Positions 1 through 8,024 of a DNA stretch of 64,000 nt are shown piece by piece. Position 1 is the stretch's first letter, and every line of letters starts with the position of its first letter. Where the stretch lies: assembly GCF_002210295.1 (NCBI RefSeq), contig NZ_MWQH01000001.1, positions 248,001 to 312,000 on the forward strand. The letters are read 5' to 3'. The position numbers were made by a program, and so were the translations under genes. The notes under the pieces are model-generated. The model was not told where the DNA came from, did no database searches, and saw nothing but the letters and a program-made list of their open reading frames with translations. The stretch is from Fibrobacter sp. UWB5. GTDB taxonomy: Bacteria; Fibrobacterota; Fibrobacteria; Fibrobacterales; Fibrobacteraceae.

Positions 1-2
1 TG

Positions 3-872
3 ACGGCGCAGTGCCACGACAAGAAAATCCGTTACAGTTGCGATGTGAAGGACGGGGTGTCCAACTGCTATATCGGCGACGAGATGAAACTCAGACAGGT
101 GCTGATAAACATTCTCGGGAATGCCGTCAAGTTCACTCCCGAAGGCGGCTCCGTTTCGCTTGTGGTGGAAGCGCTCGCGGTCGACGGGGAAAAATGCCCC
201 CTGCGCTTTACCGTAGTAGATTCGGGAATCGGTATCGGCAAGGACTTTATGCCGCGCATGTTCGAAGCTTTTGCGCTGGAAGACGAATCCTACACCAGCA
301 AGCACGGCAGTACGGGCCTAGGGCTTTCTATTACCAAGAGCATCGTGGAACTGATGGATGGGCGCATCGATGTGGAAAGCGAGAAGGGCGTCGGTTCCAA
401 GTTCACCGTTACCGTCACGCTACAGAAGTCTCCGCACAATGGAGGTGGACTTTGCTCGTCGGGCGGACAGCGCGAAAAACCGCGCGCGACACTTTCCGGA
501 AGAAAGGTGCTGCTCGCCGAAGATCTCCCTGTAAATGCGGAAATTATGGCGATGGTGCTTTCGATGCGTGAGATGAAGGCGGAACGTGCAGAAAACGGGC
601 GCATTGCCGTAGAGATGTTCAAGTCGCATGAACCGGGCTACTATTCCGCAATCCTTATGGACGTGCGCATGCCCGAGATGGATGGCCTCGAGGCGACACG
701 CGTCATCCGTTCCATGGACCGCGAAGACGCGAAGAGCATCCCCATTATCGCGCTCACCGCGAACGCCTTCGATGAGGACGTGCAGAACAGCCTGCAGGCC
801 GGCCTGAACGCGCACTTGAGCAAGCCCGTGGAACCCGACGTACTCTTCAAGACGCTCGAGGAATTGCTGTAA
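3..872 (+). CDS. Hybrid sensor histidine kinase, C-terminal part (5' end outside window)
   Basis: The reading frame is open from the window edge, so only the C-terminal 289 residues are present. They carry a GHKL ATPase domain (N box with LINILGNAVKFTPEGG, G1 DSGIGIG, G2 STGLGLSI) followed by a receiver domain. The receiver has the acidic pair in LLAED, the phospho-acceptor Asp in LMDVRMPEMDG, the conserved Thr in ALTA and Lys in SKPV. This is the usual layout of hybrid kinases that phosphorylate their own receiver before a phosphotransfer step. The sensor and dimerisation parts are outside the window, so the signal is unknown. The gene is followed by a shared regulatory motif and an intrinsic terminator before the TonB receptor gene. 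Confidence 0.93.
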   Translation, partial: TAQCHDKKIRYSCDVKDGVSNCYIGDEMKLRQVLINILGNAVKFTPEGGSVSLVVEALAVDGEKCPLRFTVVDSGIGIGKDFMPRMFEAFALEDESYTSKHGSTGLGLSITKSIVELMDGRIDVESEKGVGSKFTVTVTLQKSPHNGGGLCSSGGQREKPRATLSGRKVLLAEDLPVNAEIMAMVLSMREMKAERAENGRIAVEMFKSHEPGYYSAILMDVRMPEMDGLEATRVIRSMDREDAKSIPIIALTANAFDEDVQNSLQAGLNAHLSKPVEPDVLFKTLEELL

Positions 873-892
873 TCCATATTTTTTTAGGTGAA

Positions 893-922
893 GGTAACAC
901 ATTTCGTTCCTTCGGGTGTTAC
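893..922. promoter_or_regulatory. Putative operator, site 1 of a three-site motif (GTRACAC-N15-GTGTTWY)
   Basis: A 7-bp inverted repeat GTAACAC / GTGTTAC with a 15-nt spacer lies between the kinase gene and the TonB-dependent receptor gene. The same half-sites at the same spacing recur at 5041-5070 and 9279-9308, in front of two other envelope operons. Half-site centres are 22 bp apart, two helical turns, which fits a dimeric DNA-binding protein. Unlike the other two sites, no TATGTA-like -10 follows at the fixed distance here. Confidence 0.5.
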
Positions 923-926
923 AATG

Positions 927-956
927 GCAAATAGGGCCTCCTATTTGCTATTTTTT
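927..956 (+). terminator. Intrinsic terminator or attenuator ahead of the TonB receptor gene
   Basis: A perfect 9-bp stem, GCAAATAGG (927-935) with CCTATTTGC (940-948) and loop GCCT, is followed by TATTTTTT. It would end the histidine-kinase transcript. Because it sits between the putative operator and the first plausible receptor start codons, it could also attenuate receptor transcription. Confidence 0.7.
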
Positions 957-3500
957 GTGAGAACGCGAGTTATTTTGAAACGTTATATTGAAATTTTCGT
1001 TTTGTTGCTGGCTATATTGAGTGTAGCCGCCGTGGCACAAGAACCTGTGCCCGATTCGCTTGCACCCCAAGGAATCACCTTTAACGGAATCGTGCAGGAT
1101 TCCTCGTTTGCCCCAGGCGAAAAACTCAATGTCGAAATCCTGGAATCGGGCGAGGCGCTGCAAACCACCGTGGGCACGCCCTTTAGCATTGTGCTTCCCG
1201 AAGATACCCTTTGGAATGTGTGCGTCACGAATTCGGACACGGCGGGCGCCGAAAAAGAAAAATGCTACGAACTCAAGTACATTGGCGCTGAACGCAGTTT
1301 CTCGCAGGCCCTCGGCGAAGCATTCGCTGAACCCGATTCTATAGTAGAAGGGGAAGGCCTTCCCCTCGCTGCTGCCGCTGACACGGCATCCGCTACCCCT
1401 TCTAGCGGGGTCGCCCCGCAACGCCCCGACTCGTTGGCAAAAGATACTTTGGCGCAAGATTCCGCAAGCCAAGACGTCGATGTCGACGCCCTCCTCGCTG
1501 GCGGCGACAATGCCAAGGTGACCGAACTCAAGAAAGTCGTGGTGCAGCTGCGCCGTCGCCCCAAGCGTAAGCCCGGCGAATCTGTGGTGTCGGCTAAGTC
1601 CATCAAGCGTATGCCCAGCCTCGCCGAAGCCGACGTCATCAAGAGTATCCAGGCGCTCCCGGGCGTGGTCGCCAGCTCCGATTTCAGCTCCAAGATTTAT
1701 GTGCGCGGTGGCGCCGCCGACCAGAACCTCTTCCTGTTCGACAACGCGGTCGTTTACTCTCCGGTGCATTTCTTCGGACTGTTCAGTACCTTCCTGGTCG
1801 AAGGCATTGATGACGTGCAATTCTACAAGAGTGGTTTCCCGGCGCAGTATGGTAACCGCCTGAGTTCCGTGCTCAAGATGGATGGCCGCGCCGGCGGTCA
1901 GGATACCGTCAATGAATGGTTCAGCAAGTCAAGCATCAAGATCAGTACGTTTGCGGCGCAACTCCATACCGAAGGCCATCAGGGTCCTGCACGCTGGGTG
2001 GTGGCAGGCCGTACTACCTACATCGGCTACATGCTCGATTTGATGAACGCCCTCGACATTATCGACCTGAACCTGGACTACGAATTTACAGACGTGCAGG
2101 GCACGTTCATGTATAACTTTACCGATGACACCCGCATGAAGCTTAGCTTCTATGTCGGTAAAGACCGCCTGAGTTTCGACCCGCTCTATATGGACTGGGG
2201 TAACGTAGCCATTCCGCTCAACATTACGCACCGCATCAATGGCGACTGGGACTACAACGCGACTCTTGCGTTCAGCGAGTTCTACCAGACCATGAAAATC
2301 GGTGAACTCATGTCGATCGAGATGTTCCTTTACACCTTCGCGGGCAAGCAGTGGGTTAACTACCGCGGCATTCCGAACCACACGTTCACTGCTGGCTACG
2401 AACTGGAATACATCTACGAGCGCTACCGCGAACAGATGTCCACCATCAGTGTGGCCGATATCCAGGAACCCTTCCACCATGTGGGCTACCTGCAGGATGC
2501 CTGGAAGTTTGCACCCGATTACCTGTTGCAATACGGCCTTCGCTTTAATTACCAGACGGCTGCAAAAGACTTTGGTGTAGAACCGCGTGCCTCATTGACC
2601 GTGAATATCGACGACGACAAGACGGTGGAATTCTACGGCGGTTATTACCTGCAGTATCTGAACGCGCTTGTCTATACCGACCAGGAAACGTTGAACGAAT
2701 TCTATTATCCGGCCACCACGACCACCAAGGGCAAGCATATCGAGCCTGCGTCCTCGTGGCTGTTTGCGGCAGAGTATAGCCAGCGCGGCATTATGGAAGA
2801 TTACGATGCGACCGTGGGCGTTTACTACAAGACCCAAAGCAACCTGAATACGTTTGTGTCTGTGCTGGACAGTAACGACGAAACCGCCTCCGACGACTTT
2901 GTACTGGCCGATGGCTTCGGAACGGCAGAAGGCTATTCCTTCGGTTACGAACTTTCGCTGCGTAAAGATAAGGGCTGGTGGTTCGGAGGCATTAACTGGA
3001 GTCAGAGCATTAGCGTCATGAAGACGGATGACGGCACCAAGCCGTATTTCCCGAGCTGGCATCAGCCTTACGCCCTCAAGATGGACTTGGGCATTAACTG
3101 GCGCGGCCCGGAAGATGCGTTGACGGTGCACCCGACCCAAAAGGACATGTATATTCGAACATCGGTTATCATGAAGTATTCAGCGGGCATGCCCATTAGC
3201 GAATACAAGGGTTACTACGTGTCGCAGGATATGGGTCACCAGCAGTATACCGATGCGACAGTGGTGTTGCCGGGTAGCCGCAATGCCGCCCGCCAGACGG
3301 ACTATTTCCGTGTCGATATCAAGGCGATCGATATCGGTCGCGAAAACAAGTGGAACTTTAGCTGGACCTTTATTAACGTAACCGATCACGAGAATATGTT
3401 CTACACATTCTACGATACGAGCAAGAATCCGCCCGAAAAAACGGAGGTCACCCAGTTCCCGTTCTTGCCGGTTATGCTCAGTTACGAGTATTATTTCTAG
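957..3500 (+). CDS. TonB-dependent outer-membrane receptor
   Basis: Outer-membrane beta-barrel receptor for energised uptake; the substrate cannot be told from sequence. From the GTG at 957 the protein is 847 aa. A signal peptide (about 1-30, ending VAAVAQ) is followed by a small beta-rich domain, a low-complexity Ala/Ser/Asp linker (about 120-185), the plug domain (about 218-320, with DVIKSIQALPGV and KIYVRGG) and a barrel ending in Tyr-Tyr-Phe, the terminal aromatic typical of barrels. The start is uncertain: ATG 924 lies inside a terminator hairpin and has a poor leader, so GTG 957 or TTG 975 is preferred. Part of the linker (about residues 131-157) is encoded by a dispersed repeat that also occurs in an intergenic region near 26.9 kb. 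Confidence 0.92.
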   Translation: MRTRVILKRYIEIFVLLLAILSVAAVAQEPVPDSLAPQGITFNGIVQDSSFAPGEKLNVEILESGEALQTTVGTPFSIVLPEDTLWNVCVTNSDTAGAEKEKCYELKYIGAERSFSQALGEAFAEPDSIVEGEGLPLAAAADTASATPSSGVAPQRPDSLAKDTLAQDSASQDVDVDALLAGGDNAKVTELKKVVVQLRRRPKRKPGESVVSAKSIKRMPSLAEADVIKSIQALPGVVASSDFSSKIYVRGGAADQNLFLFDNAVVYSPVHFFGLFSTFLVEGIDDVQFYKSGFPAQYGNRLSSVLKMDGRAGGQDTVNEWFSKSSIKISTFAAQLHTEGHQGPARWVVAGRTTYIGYMLDLMNALDIIDLNLDYEFTDVQGTFMYNFTDDTRMKLSFYVGKDRLSFDPLYMDWGNVAIPLNITHRINGDWDYNATLAFSEFYQTMKIGELMSIEMFLYTFAGKQWVNYRGIPNHTFTAGYELEYIYERYREQMSTISVADIQEPFHHVGYLQDAWKFAPDYLLQYGLRFNYQTAAKDFGVEPRASLTVNIDDDKTVEFYGGYYLQYLNALVYTDQETLNEFYYPATTTTKGKHIEPASSWLFAAEYSQRGIMEDYDATVGVYYKTQSNLNTFVSVLDSNDETASDDFVLADGFGTAEGYSFGYELSLRKDKGWWFGGINWSQSISVMKTDDGTKPYFPSWHQPYALKMDLGINWRGPEDALTVHPTQKDMYIRTSVIMKYSAGMPISEYKGYYVSQDMGHQQYTDATVVLPGSRNAARQTDYFRVDIKAIDIGRENKWNFSWTFINVTDHENMFYTFYDTSKNPPEKTEVTQFPFLPVMLSYEYYF
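1350..1425. repeat. Dispersed repeat, copy inside the TonB receptor coding sequence
   Basis: The element begins with the perfect palindrome GGGGAAGGCCTTCCCC, has a second hairpin CGCTA-CCCCTTC-TAGCG, and ends CGCAACGCCC. The same ordered blocks occur at 26848-26930 in an intergenic region. Here it is read in frame and encodes an Ala/Pro/Ser-rich linker. Confidence 0.75.
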
Positions 3501-3519
3501 CATTTTGAATAAAGTGGGG

Positions 3520-3547
3520 CTGACAAGGGTCTAGATTTTTCTATAGT
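3520..3547 (+). promoter_or_regulatory. Predicted promoter of the sodium symporter gene
   Basis: A -35-like CTGACA (3520-3525), a 16-nt spacer and a -10-like TATAGT (3542-3547, 5 of 6 consensus) precede the ATG at 3558 by 10 nt. No Shine-Dalgarno sequence is visible, so the transcript would have a leader of only a few nucleotides. Confidence 0.45.
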
Positions 3548-3557
3548 TTTTTATACT

Positions 3558-4967
3558 ATGGAACGCGAAACCTTTAAATCAAGACTCGGATTTATCCTCA
3601 TTGCCGCCGGTTGCGCCATTGGCCTGGGCAACGTGTGGCGTTTCCCTTACATTGCTGGCCAGTACGGTGGAGCGGCCTTTGTGCTCCCGTACCTCGGCTT
3701 CTTGCTCTTCTTGGGCCTGCCCATTTTAATGGCAGAACTTGCCTTGGGTCGTGGCGGTAAGAGCGGTATCGCTCGCGCTTTCGACAACCTGGAAAAACCG
3801 GGTACCAAGTGGCATTGGGCCAAGTTCCCGCTGATTTCGGCCAACTATATATTAATGGCCTTCTACTCGGTGGTGACCGGCTGGATGTTCTACTACTTCT
3901 ACAAGATGGTGACCGATCCCAAGTTCCTCTTGGGCACTCCTGATGAGATTGCGGCCGGCTTCGGCGAAATGCTCGGAAACCCGGGCCTCATGATCTTCTG
4001 GATGACGGTTGCCATTGTCATTGGCCTCTTTATTGTGTCGCTTGGCCTCCAGAAGGGTGTGGAACGCATCACCAAGGGCATGATGATTTGCCTGCTTATC
4101 ATTATGGTGATCCTTGCGATTCGCGCCGTGACGCTCCCCGGCTCTACGGCTGGCCTTGAGTTCTACCTGTTGCCGTCCTTGGAACGCCTTACGCAATCGG
4201 GCAAGGGTCTGGGCGAGGCTATCTTTGCCGCCTTTGCACACGCCTTCTTTACCTTGAGCCTCGGTATCGGTAGCATGGCTATTTTCGGTAGCTACATCGG
4301 AAAGAATCATTCCCTGGCAAAAGAAGCCACGAGCGTCTGTATTCTTGATACCGTCGTCGCCTTGGTCGCGGGCATCATTGTGATTCCCAGCTGCTTTGCC
4401 TTCAACCAGTCTCCTGGTCAGGGCCCGGGCCTTATCTTCGTGACGCTTTCTAACGTGTTCGCCATGATGCCTGCCGGTAGATTCTTCGGTGCCGCATTCT
4501 TCCTGTTCATGTCGTTTGCGGCCATGTCTACCTTGATTGCCGTTTTCGAAAACCTGGTGTCGTTCTGGATGGACCTCAAGGGTTTCAAGCGCCGCAAGGT
4601 CGCCTATTGGAATATCTTGATCGTGTTCGTGCTTTCGCTCCCCTGCGCTCTCGGCTTCAACATGCTTTCGGGCTTTGAACCGTTCGGCCCCGGCAGCTGC
4701 GTTCTGGACCTCGAAGACTTTATCGTGAGCAACACCATGCTCCCGGCTGGTGGCATGTTCATCGCCATCTTCTGCTCTAGCCGCTATGGTTGGGGTCAGG
4801 AAAAGTTCTTTACCGAAATGAACGCCGGTAAGGGTTACAAGATTCCGTACAACGCCGCATTTAGAATCTACTTCAAGTGGGTCTTGCCGCTGCTGGTTTC
4901 GATCCTCCTGATTCAGGGTTACCTGTCCAAGTTTGCTCCGGAACTCTGCGCCAAGATTTTCGGATAA
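3558..4967 (+). CDS. Sodium-dependent transporter of the neurotransmitter:sodium symporter (SNF/NSS) family
   Basis: Inner-membrane secondary transporter with a LeuT-type fold, expected to import an amino acid or related small molecule with Na+. The 469-aa protein starts with the family signature in TM1 (GCAIGLGNVWRFPYIAGQYG, about residues 18-37), followed by LPILMAELALGRGG in TM2. About a dozen hydrophobic segments fill the length, which is usual for bacterial members. The substrate cannot be assigned. The gene is monocistronic, with its own predicted promoter and a strong terminator at 4990-5019. Confidence 0.93.
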   Translation: MERETFKSRLGFILIAAGCAIGLGNVWRFPYIAGQYGGAAFVLPYLGFLLFLGLPILMAELALGRGGKSGIARAFDNLEKPGTKWHWAKFPLISANYILMAFYSVVTGWMFYYFYKMVTDPKFLLGTPDEIAAGFGEMLGNPGLMIFWMTVAIVIGLFIVSLGLQKGVERITKGMMICLLIIMVILAIRAVTLPGSTAGLEFYLLPSLERLTQSGKGLGEAIFAAFAHAFFTLSLGIGSMAIFGSYIGKNHSLAKEATSVCILDTVVALVAGIIVIPSCFAFNQSPGQGPGLIFVTLSNVFAMMPAGRFFGAAFFLFMSFAAMSTLIAVFENLVSFWMDLKGFKRRKVAYWNILIVFVLSLPCALGFNMLSGFEPFGPGSCVLDLEDFIVSNTMLPAGGMFIAIFCSSRYGWGQEKFFTEMNAGKGYKIPYNAAFRIYFKWVLPLLVSILLIQGYLSKFAPELCAKIFG

Positions 4968-4989
4968 GCCTTATAAAGCTTGAATGGGG

Positions 4990-5019
4990 GCCGCATCGTA
5001 AAGGTGCGGCTCTTTTTTT
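4990..5019 (+). terminator. Intrinsic terminator after the symporter gene
   Basis: Stem GCCGCA / TGCGGC followed by a run of T after one C. Confidence 0.8.
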
Positions 5020-5040
5020 ATTAAAAAAACAATTGCGGAT

Positions 5041-5079
5041 GGTGACACTTTTGCGGTGTATAGGTGTTTCAAATATGTA
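5041..5079 (+). promoter_or_regulatory. Operator site 2 and promoter of the 5.1-kb lipoprotein gene
   Basis: GGTGACAC (5041-5048), 14 nt, GGTGTTTC (5063-5070), then three nt and TATGTA (5074-5079) as -10; TTGCGG at 5051-5056 is the matching -35 at 17-nt spacing. The arrangement matches the site before the TonB operon at 9279-9317 almost position by position. The half-sites flank the -35, a placement typical of repression. Confidence 0.55.
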
Positions 5080-5094
5080 AATTTGCAGGGTACA

Positions 5095-6741
5095 ATGAAA
5101 CAATTGCTTACATCTCGTCGTTTTTTGCCGTTCGCTCTTTGCGCGTTGTTCATGTTGGTGGCGTGCGATTTTCACGGTCCGTGGGAATATTACCCCGAAA
5201 AGCGCGACGTGTATACGGGTATCTACACCTACGGCTACGTTATCAGTGGCGAATCTCCTTATGTCTGCTTTTCGAAGGTTTACGAACTTGACGAAACGGC
5301 GGCCGAAAACTTTGCGTTTTACGACAGTGCCTACGTAACGGTATCGGGCCATTTTGACAGTCGTTACAGCGGTATAGACGAAGTGGATACGACGCTTGTC
5401 TTGAGTCCCTTTAGTCGTAAGCCGAATTGCTTTAGCGACGTTGCATACGAAGGTGTTATCGGCGAAACCTACAAGCTGGAAGCCTACTTTGTGTGGGATA
5501 GCTCGGGCCACAAGGCGAAATCCCGTTACAAGGCGGAGGCGATTATTCCGCCAGCTGTTAAAGTCAAGGGCTTGAATGTTCCTCTGCAAAATGGCGACTA
5601 TGAGTGGATGGCTTTCGATGAAAGTAAGCCTAGGTTCGAAATAGACTTCCTGGAATTTCCCATGGACATGGAATTCGTGAAGTGCGCCCTGGATTACGAT
5701 CAGTCTGTGAGAGGCGTCATTGCGGTGATGAATTACGACATGGGTAACGCCGAATCGCAGAATACGACCATCAACAACATGTTCAAGGGCTTTACCGACG
5801 AAGATGACCAAGGCTACCGCGGTATTGCGATTCATGACCCTTTGGAACTGACTGAAAATTTGGGCTTTACCTCGAACCGCAAGGTGGCAGATTTCCGTGC
5901 GCTGGACACCGCCTACCTGATGAACATGATGCTCCCCTTGGGCGATGTCTCTGTGGACTTGTATTCGACGGATGAATCCTATATCGATTATATAGACAAG
6001 GTGAAGGAATCGGTGAACGACTCGCGCATCATTCCGGAATCCAATATCGAAAACGGCATGGGCGTGTTTACCGGAATGTCTAAGGCGACGGTGTTGCTGC
6101 ATGTTAATGGTAAGGGCGTGGGCATGAAGCACATTGCTCATCACAACTGCTACAATACCGAGGGCGATCTTTCGGATAGCTGGGATTCCAAGGGTTGCAG
6201 ACTTTACCAGGATATTTACTGCGCGGGAATCGATCTCAATTGGACAGGTGACTTGGCGAATCAGAATAGGTATGCCTACGAAACCTACCGAGATTCTGTA
6301 TACAGCAGGGATTCTAAGGAATGCTATGCCTCGAACGTGAAGGCCGCCATGATGCTCGATACCACCAAGTGGTCCATGTTCCTGCCCGACACGATCAATG
6401 CGGAAGACAAGTCCAGAGCCTACGCCGACGGCCTTAAGCGTTATTGCGTGGCAAGCAACTTCGAGAACAACAAGATTGCAGATTGCTACAACTTGTACGA
6501 GCTTTGCATCGTGAATCCGGAAGATAATTACTGCAAGGAATATCTGTGGACCTGGTGCGCCGACCGTGACTGGCCGGATATTGAACAGTGTCAGAGCGCC
6601 TTGGTGAGCCGCTACTACCTCAAGGAACAGAAGTCAAGCATTCTCAAGCGCGAAGCCCAGAAAATCTGCAACCGTTACCACCCCGTTATTTGCGACAACT
6701 GGTGTGAAAAGCAGAAAGACGGCCGCATGAAATGCCAGTAA
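5095..6741 (+). CDS. Lipoprotein of unknown function (DUF4249-like N-terminal region possible)
   Basis: The ATG at 5095 gives a 548-aa protein with a clean lipoprotein signal (MKQLLTSRRF..., lipobox LVAC). The N-terminal about 180 residues look like an immunoglobulin-type beta domain with 'tYgYVISGESPYVCFSKVYEL', reminiscent of DUF4249 proteins that accompany TonB receptors in Bacteroidota; I am not sure of this. The C-terminal third is rich in Cys and Trp (for example LCIVNPEDNYCKEYLWTWC), suggesting disulfides in the periplasm or at the cell surface. It shares an operator-like motif with the TonB receptor gene and the TonB operon, so a role in the same uptake process is a reasonable guess. 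No enzymatic motif was found. Confidence 0.75.
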   Translation: MKQLLTSRRFLPFALCALFMLVACDFHGPWEYYPEKRDVYTGIYTYGYVISGESPYVCFSKVYELDETAAENFAFYDSAYVTVSGHFDSRYSGIDEVDTTLVLSPFSRKPNCFSDVAYEGVIGETYKLEAYFVWDSSGHKAKSRYKAEAIIPPAVKVKGLNVPLQNGDYEWMAFDESKPRFEIDFLEFPMDMEFVKCALDYDQSVRGVIAVMNYDMGNAESQNTTINNMFKGFTDEDDQGYRGIAIHDPLELTENLGFTSNRKVADFRALDTAYLMNMMLPLGDVSVDLYSTDESYIDYIDKVKESVNDSRIIPESNIENGMGVFTGMSKATVLLHVNGKGVGMKHIAHHNCYNTEGDLSDSWDSKGCRLYQDIYCAGIDLNWTGDLANQNRYAYETYRDSVYSRDSKECYASNVKAAMMLDTTKWSMFLPDTINAEDKSRAYADGLKRYCVASNFENNKIADCYNLYELCIVNPEDNYCKEYLWTWCADRDWPDIEQCQSALVSRYYLKEQKSSILKREAQKICNRYHPVICDNWCEKQKDGRMKCQ

Positions 6742-6767
6742 CGTTATGGCAATAAGTTTGTAAGACA

Positions 6768-6795
6768 AGAGCCCTGGCGATAAAGCCGGGGCTCT
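6768..6795. terminator. Bidirectional terminator between convergent genes
   Basis: An 11-bp stem AGAGCCCTGGC / GCCGGGGCTCT with loop GATAAA lies between the stops at 6741 (+) and 6829 (-). Confidence 0.7.
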
Positions 6796-6828
6796 TTCTG
6801 TATGCGAGGATTTTTGAGCGTTGAAGAG

Positions 6829-8010
6829 TTATTTCTTCTTTAACGCGAGGATGCGCTTGACGCTTTCGTCGATGCGGGATTCTTTGATGTCGCCCTTTTC
6901 GACGGCCTTGACGACTGCATCGAACACCTGCGTGAATTCGCGGGAGCAAAGCACTACGTCGACACCAGCCTGGATAGACTTGATGGCGGCTTCGGCGTTG
7001 CCGAATTGCGTGGTGATGGCGCCCATATCCATGGCGTCGGTCACGATGACTCCCTTGAAACCGAGTTCGCCGCGGAGCTTGTCTTGCAGAATGACAGGAG
7101 AAAGTGTTGCGGGCAGATCGTCGCCAGTGACTTTCGGAGCCGCGATGTGGGCGGTCATGATCATCTGGGCGCCTGCCTTGATGCCGGCCTTGAACGGAAT
7201 CATTTCGCACTTGAGCATTTCTTTCCAAGTCTTGTTGGTCTCGGCGTAGCCGGAATGCGTGTCGGTCTTTACGTCGCCGTGGCCAGGGAAATGCTTGAGC
7301 GTGCCGATAATGCCTGCGGAATCGAGGCCGTTGAGGTAACTTACCACAAAATCGGCGGCGGTCTCGGGGTCGTCCGAGAAGGCGCGCGCCCCGATGACGA
7401 TGTTTTCAGGGTTCGTGTTCACGTCGGCGACCGGGGCGTAGTCGATGTCGAATCCGTATTCCTTGATGTAGCTTCCGATGGTGAACGCCGCCTTGTAGGC
7501 TTCGTTCGGGTCGCCGCTTTCGGCAATGGCGGCCATGCTTTCGTACTTGGGAACGTCAAAGTTCTCGTTGTTCGCGATACGGGCGACGCGGCCGCCTTCT
7601 TCGTCAATGGCAAGGAGTGGAGAGCCGTTCAGTTCCCTGATTTCGGCGATGAATTCGCCGAGCTGGTCTTCGTCTACAATATTGTGGGCGTAAAGAATCA
7701 TGCCGCCAATGGGGTAGTCCTTGTTGATGGCTAGCATGGTCTTGTTCACGTGCTGTAGCTTGTAATCTGGAAGTTCCGCGTATTCGTTCCAGTGAATGCT
7801 CGTGTCAAGCGCTTCGGGGCGAATGAAGAACATCTGTCCCACTTTTTCGCGAATCGACATCTTGCTTACGTCAATCGTGGCGCTTTCTTTAGAATCGTCA
7901 GAAGGCGATGACGAAGAATCATCACCGCAGGCGACAAGCGTCAAGGTTAACGATAATGCAAAAATGGAATGTTGCGCGATGCTTGCAATGACGTTTTTCT
8001 TGAAATCCAT
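6829..8010 (-). CDS. GH3 beta-N-acetylglucosaminidase, lipoprotein (NagZ-like)
   Basis: Predicted exo-beta-N-acetylglucosaminidase acting on peptidoglycan fragments. Domains: lipoprotein signal with lipobox LVAC (Cys28), Ser/Asp spacer, GH3 TIM barrel. The NagZ signature KHFPGHGD (239-246) with a following Asp/His pair supplies the acid/base, and Asp325 in VTDAMDM is the expected nucleophile. IDEEGG (135-140) is also conserved. Cytosolic NagZ lacks a lipid anchor, so this one acts in the periplasm or outer membrane. ATG 8010 is chosen over the GTG two codons upstream. It lies 14 nt downstream of the LD-carboxypeptidase gene, probably in one operon; together they could trim glycan and peptide of turned-over wall material. 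Confidence 0.92.
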   Translation of the reverse strand: MDFKKNVIASIAQHSIFALSLTLTLVACGDDSSSSPSDDSKESATIDVSKMSIREKVGQMFFIRPEALDTSIHWNEYAELPDYKLQHVNKTMLAINKDYPIGGMILYAHNIVDEDQLGEFIAEIRELNGSPLLAIDEEGGRVARIANNENFDVPKYESMAAIAESGDPNEAYKAAFTIGSYIKEYGFDIDYAPVADVNTNPENIVIGARAFSDDPETAADFVVSYLNGLDSAGIIGTLKHFPGHGDVKTDTHSGYAETNKTWKEMLKCEMIPFKAGIKAGAQMIMTAHIAAPKVTGDDLPATLSPVILQDKLRGELGFKGVIVTDAMDMGAITTQFGNAEAAIKSIQAGVDVVLCSREFTQVFDAVVKAVEKGDIKESRIDESVKRILALKKK

Positions 8011-8024
8011 AAACACTTCAAAAA

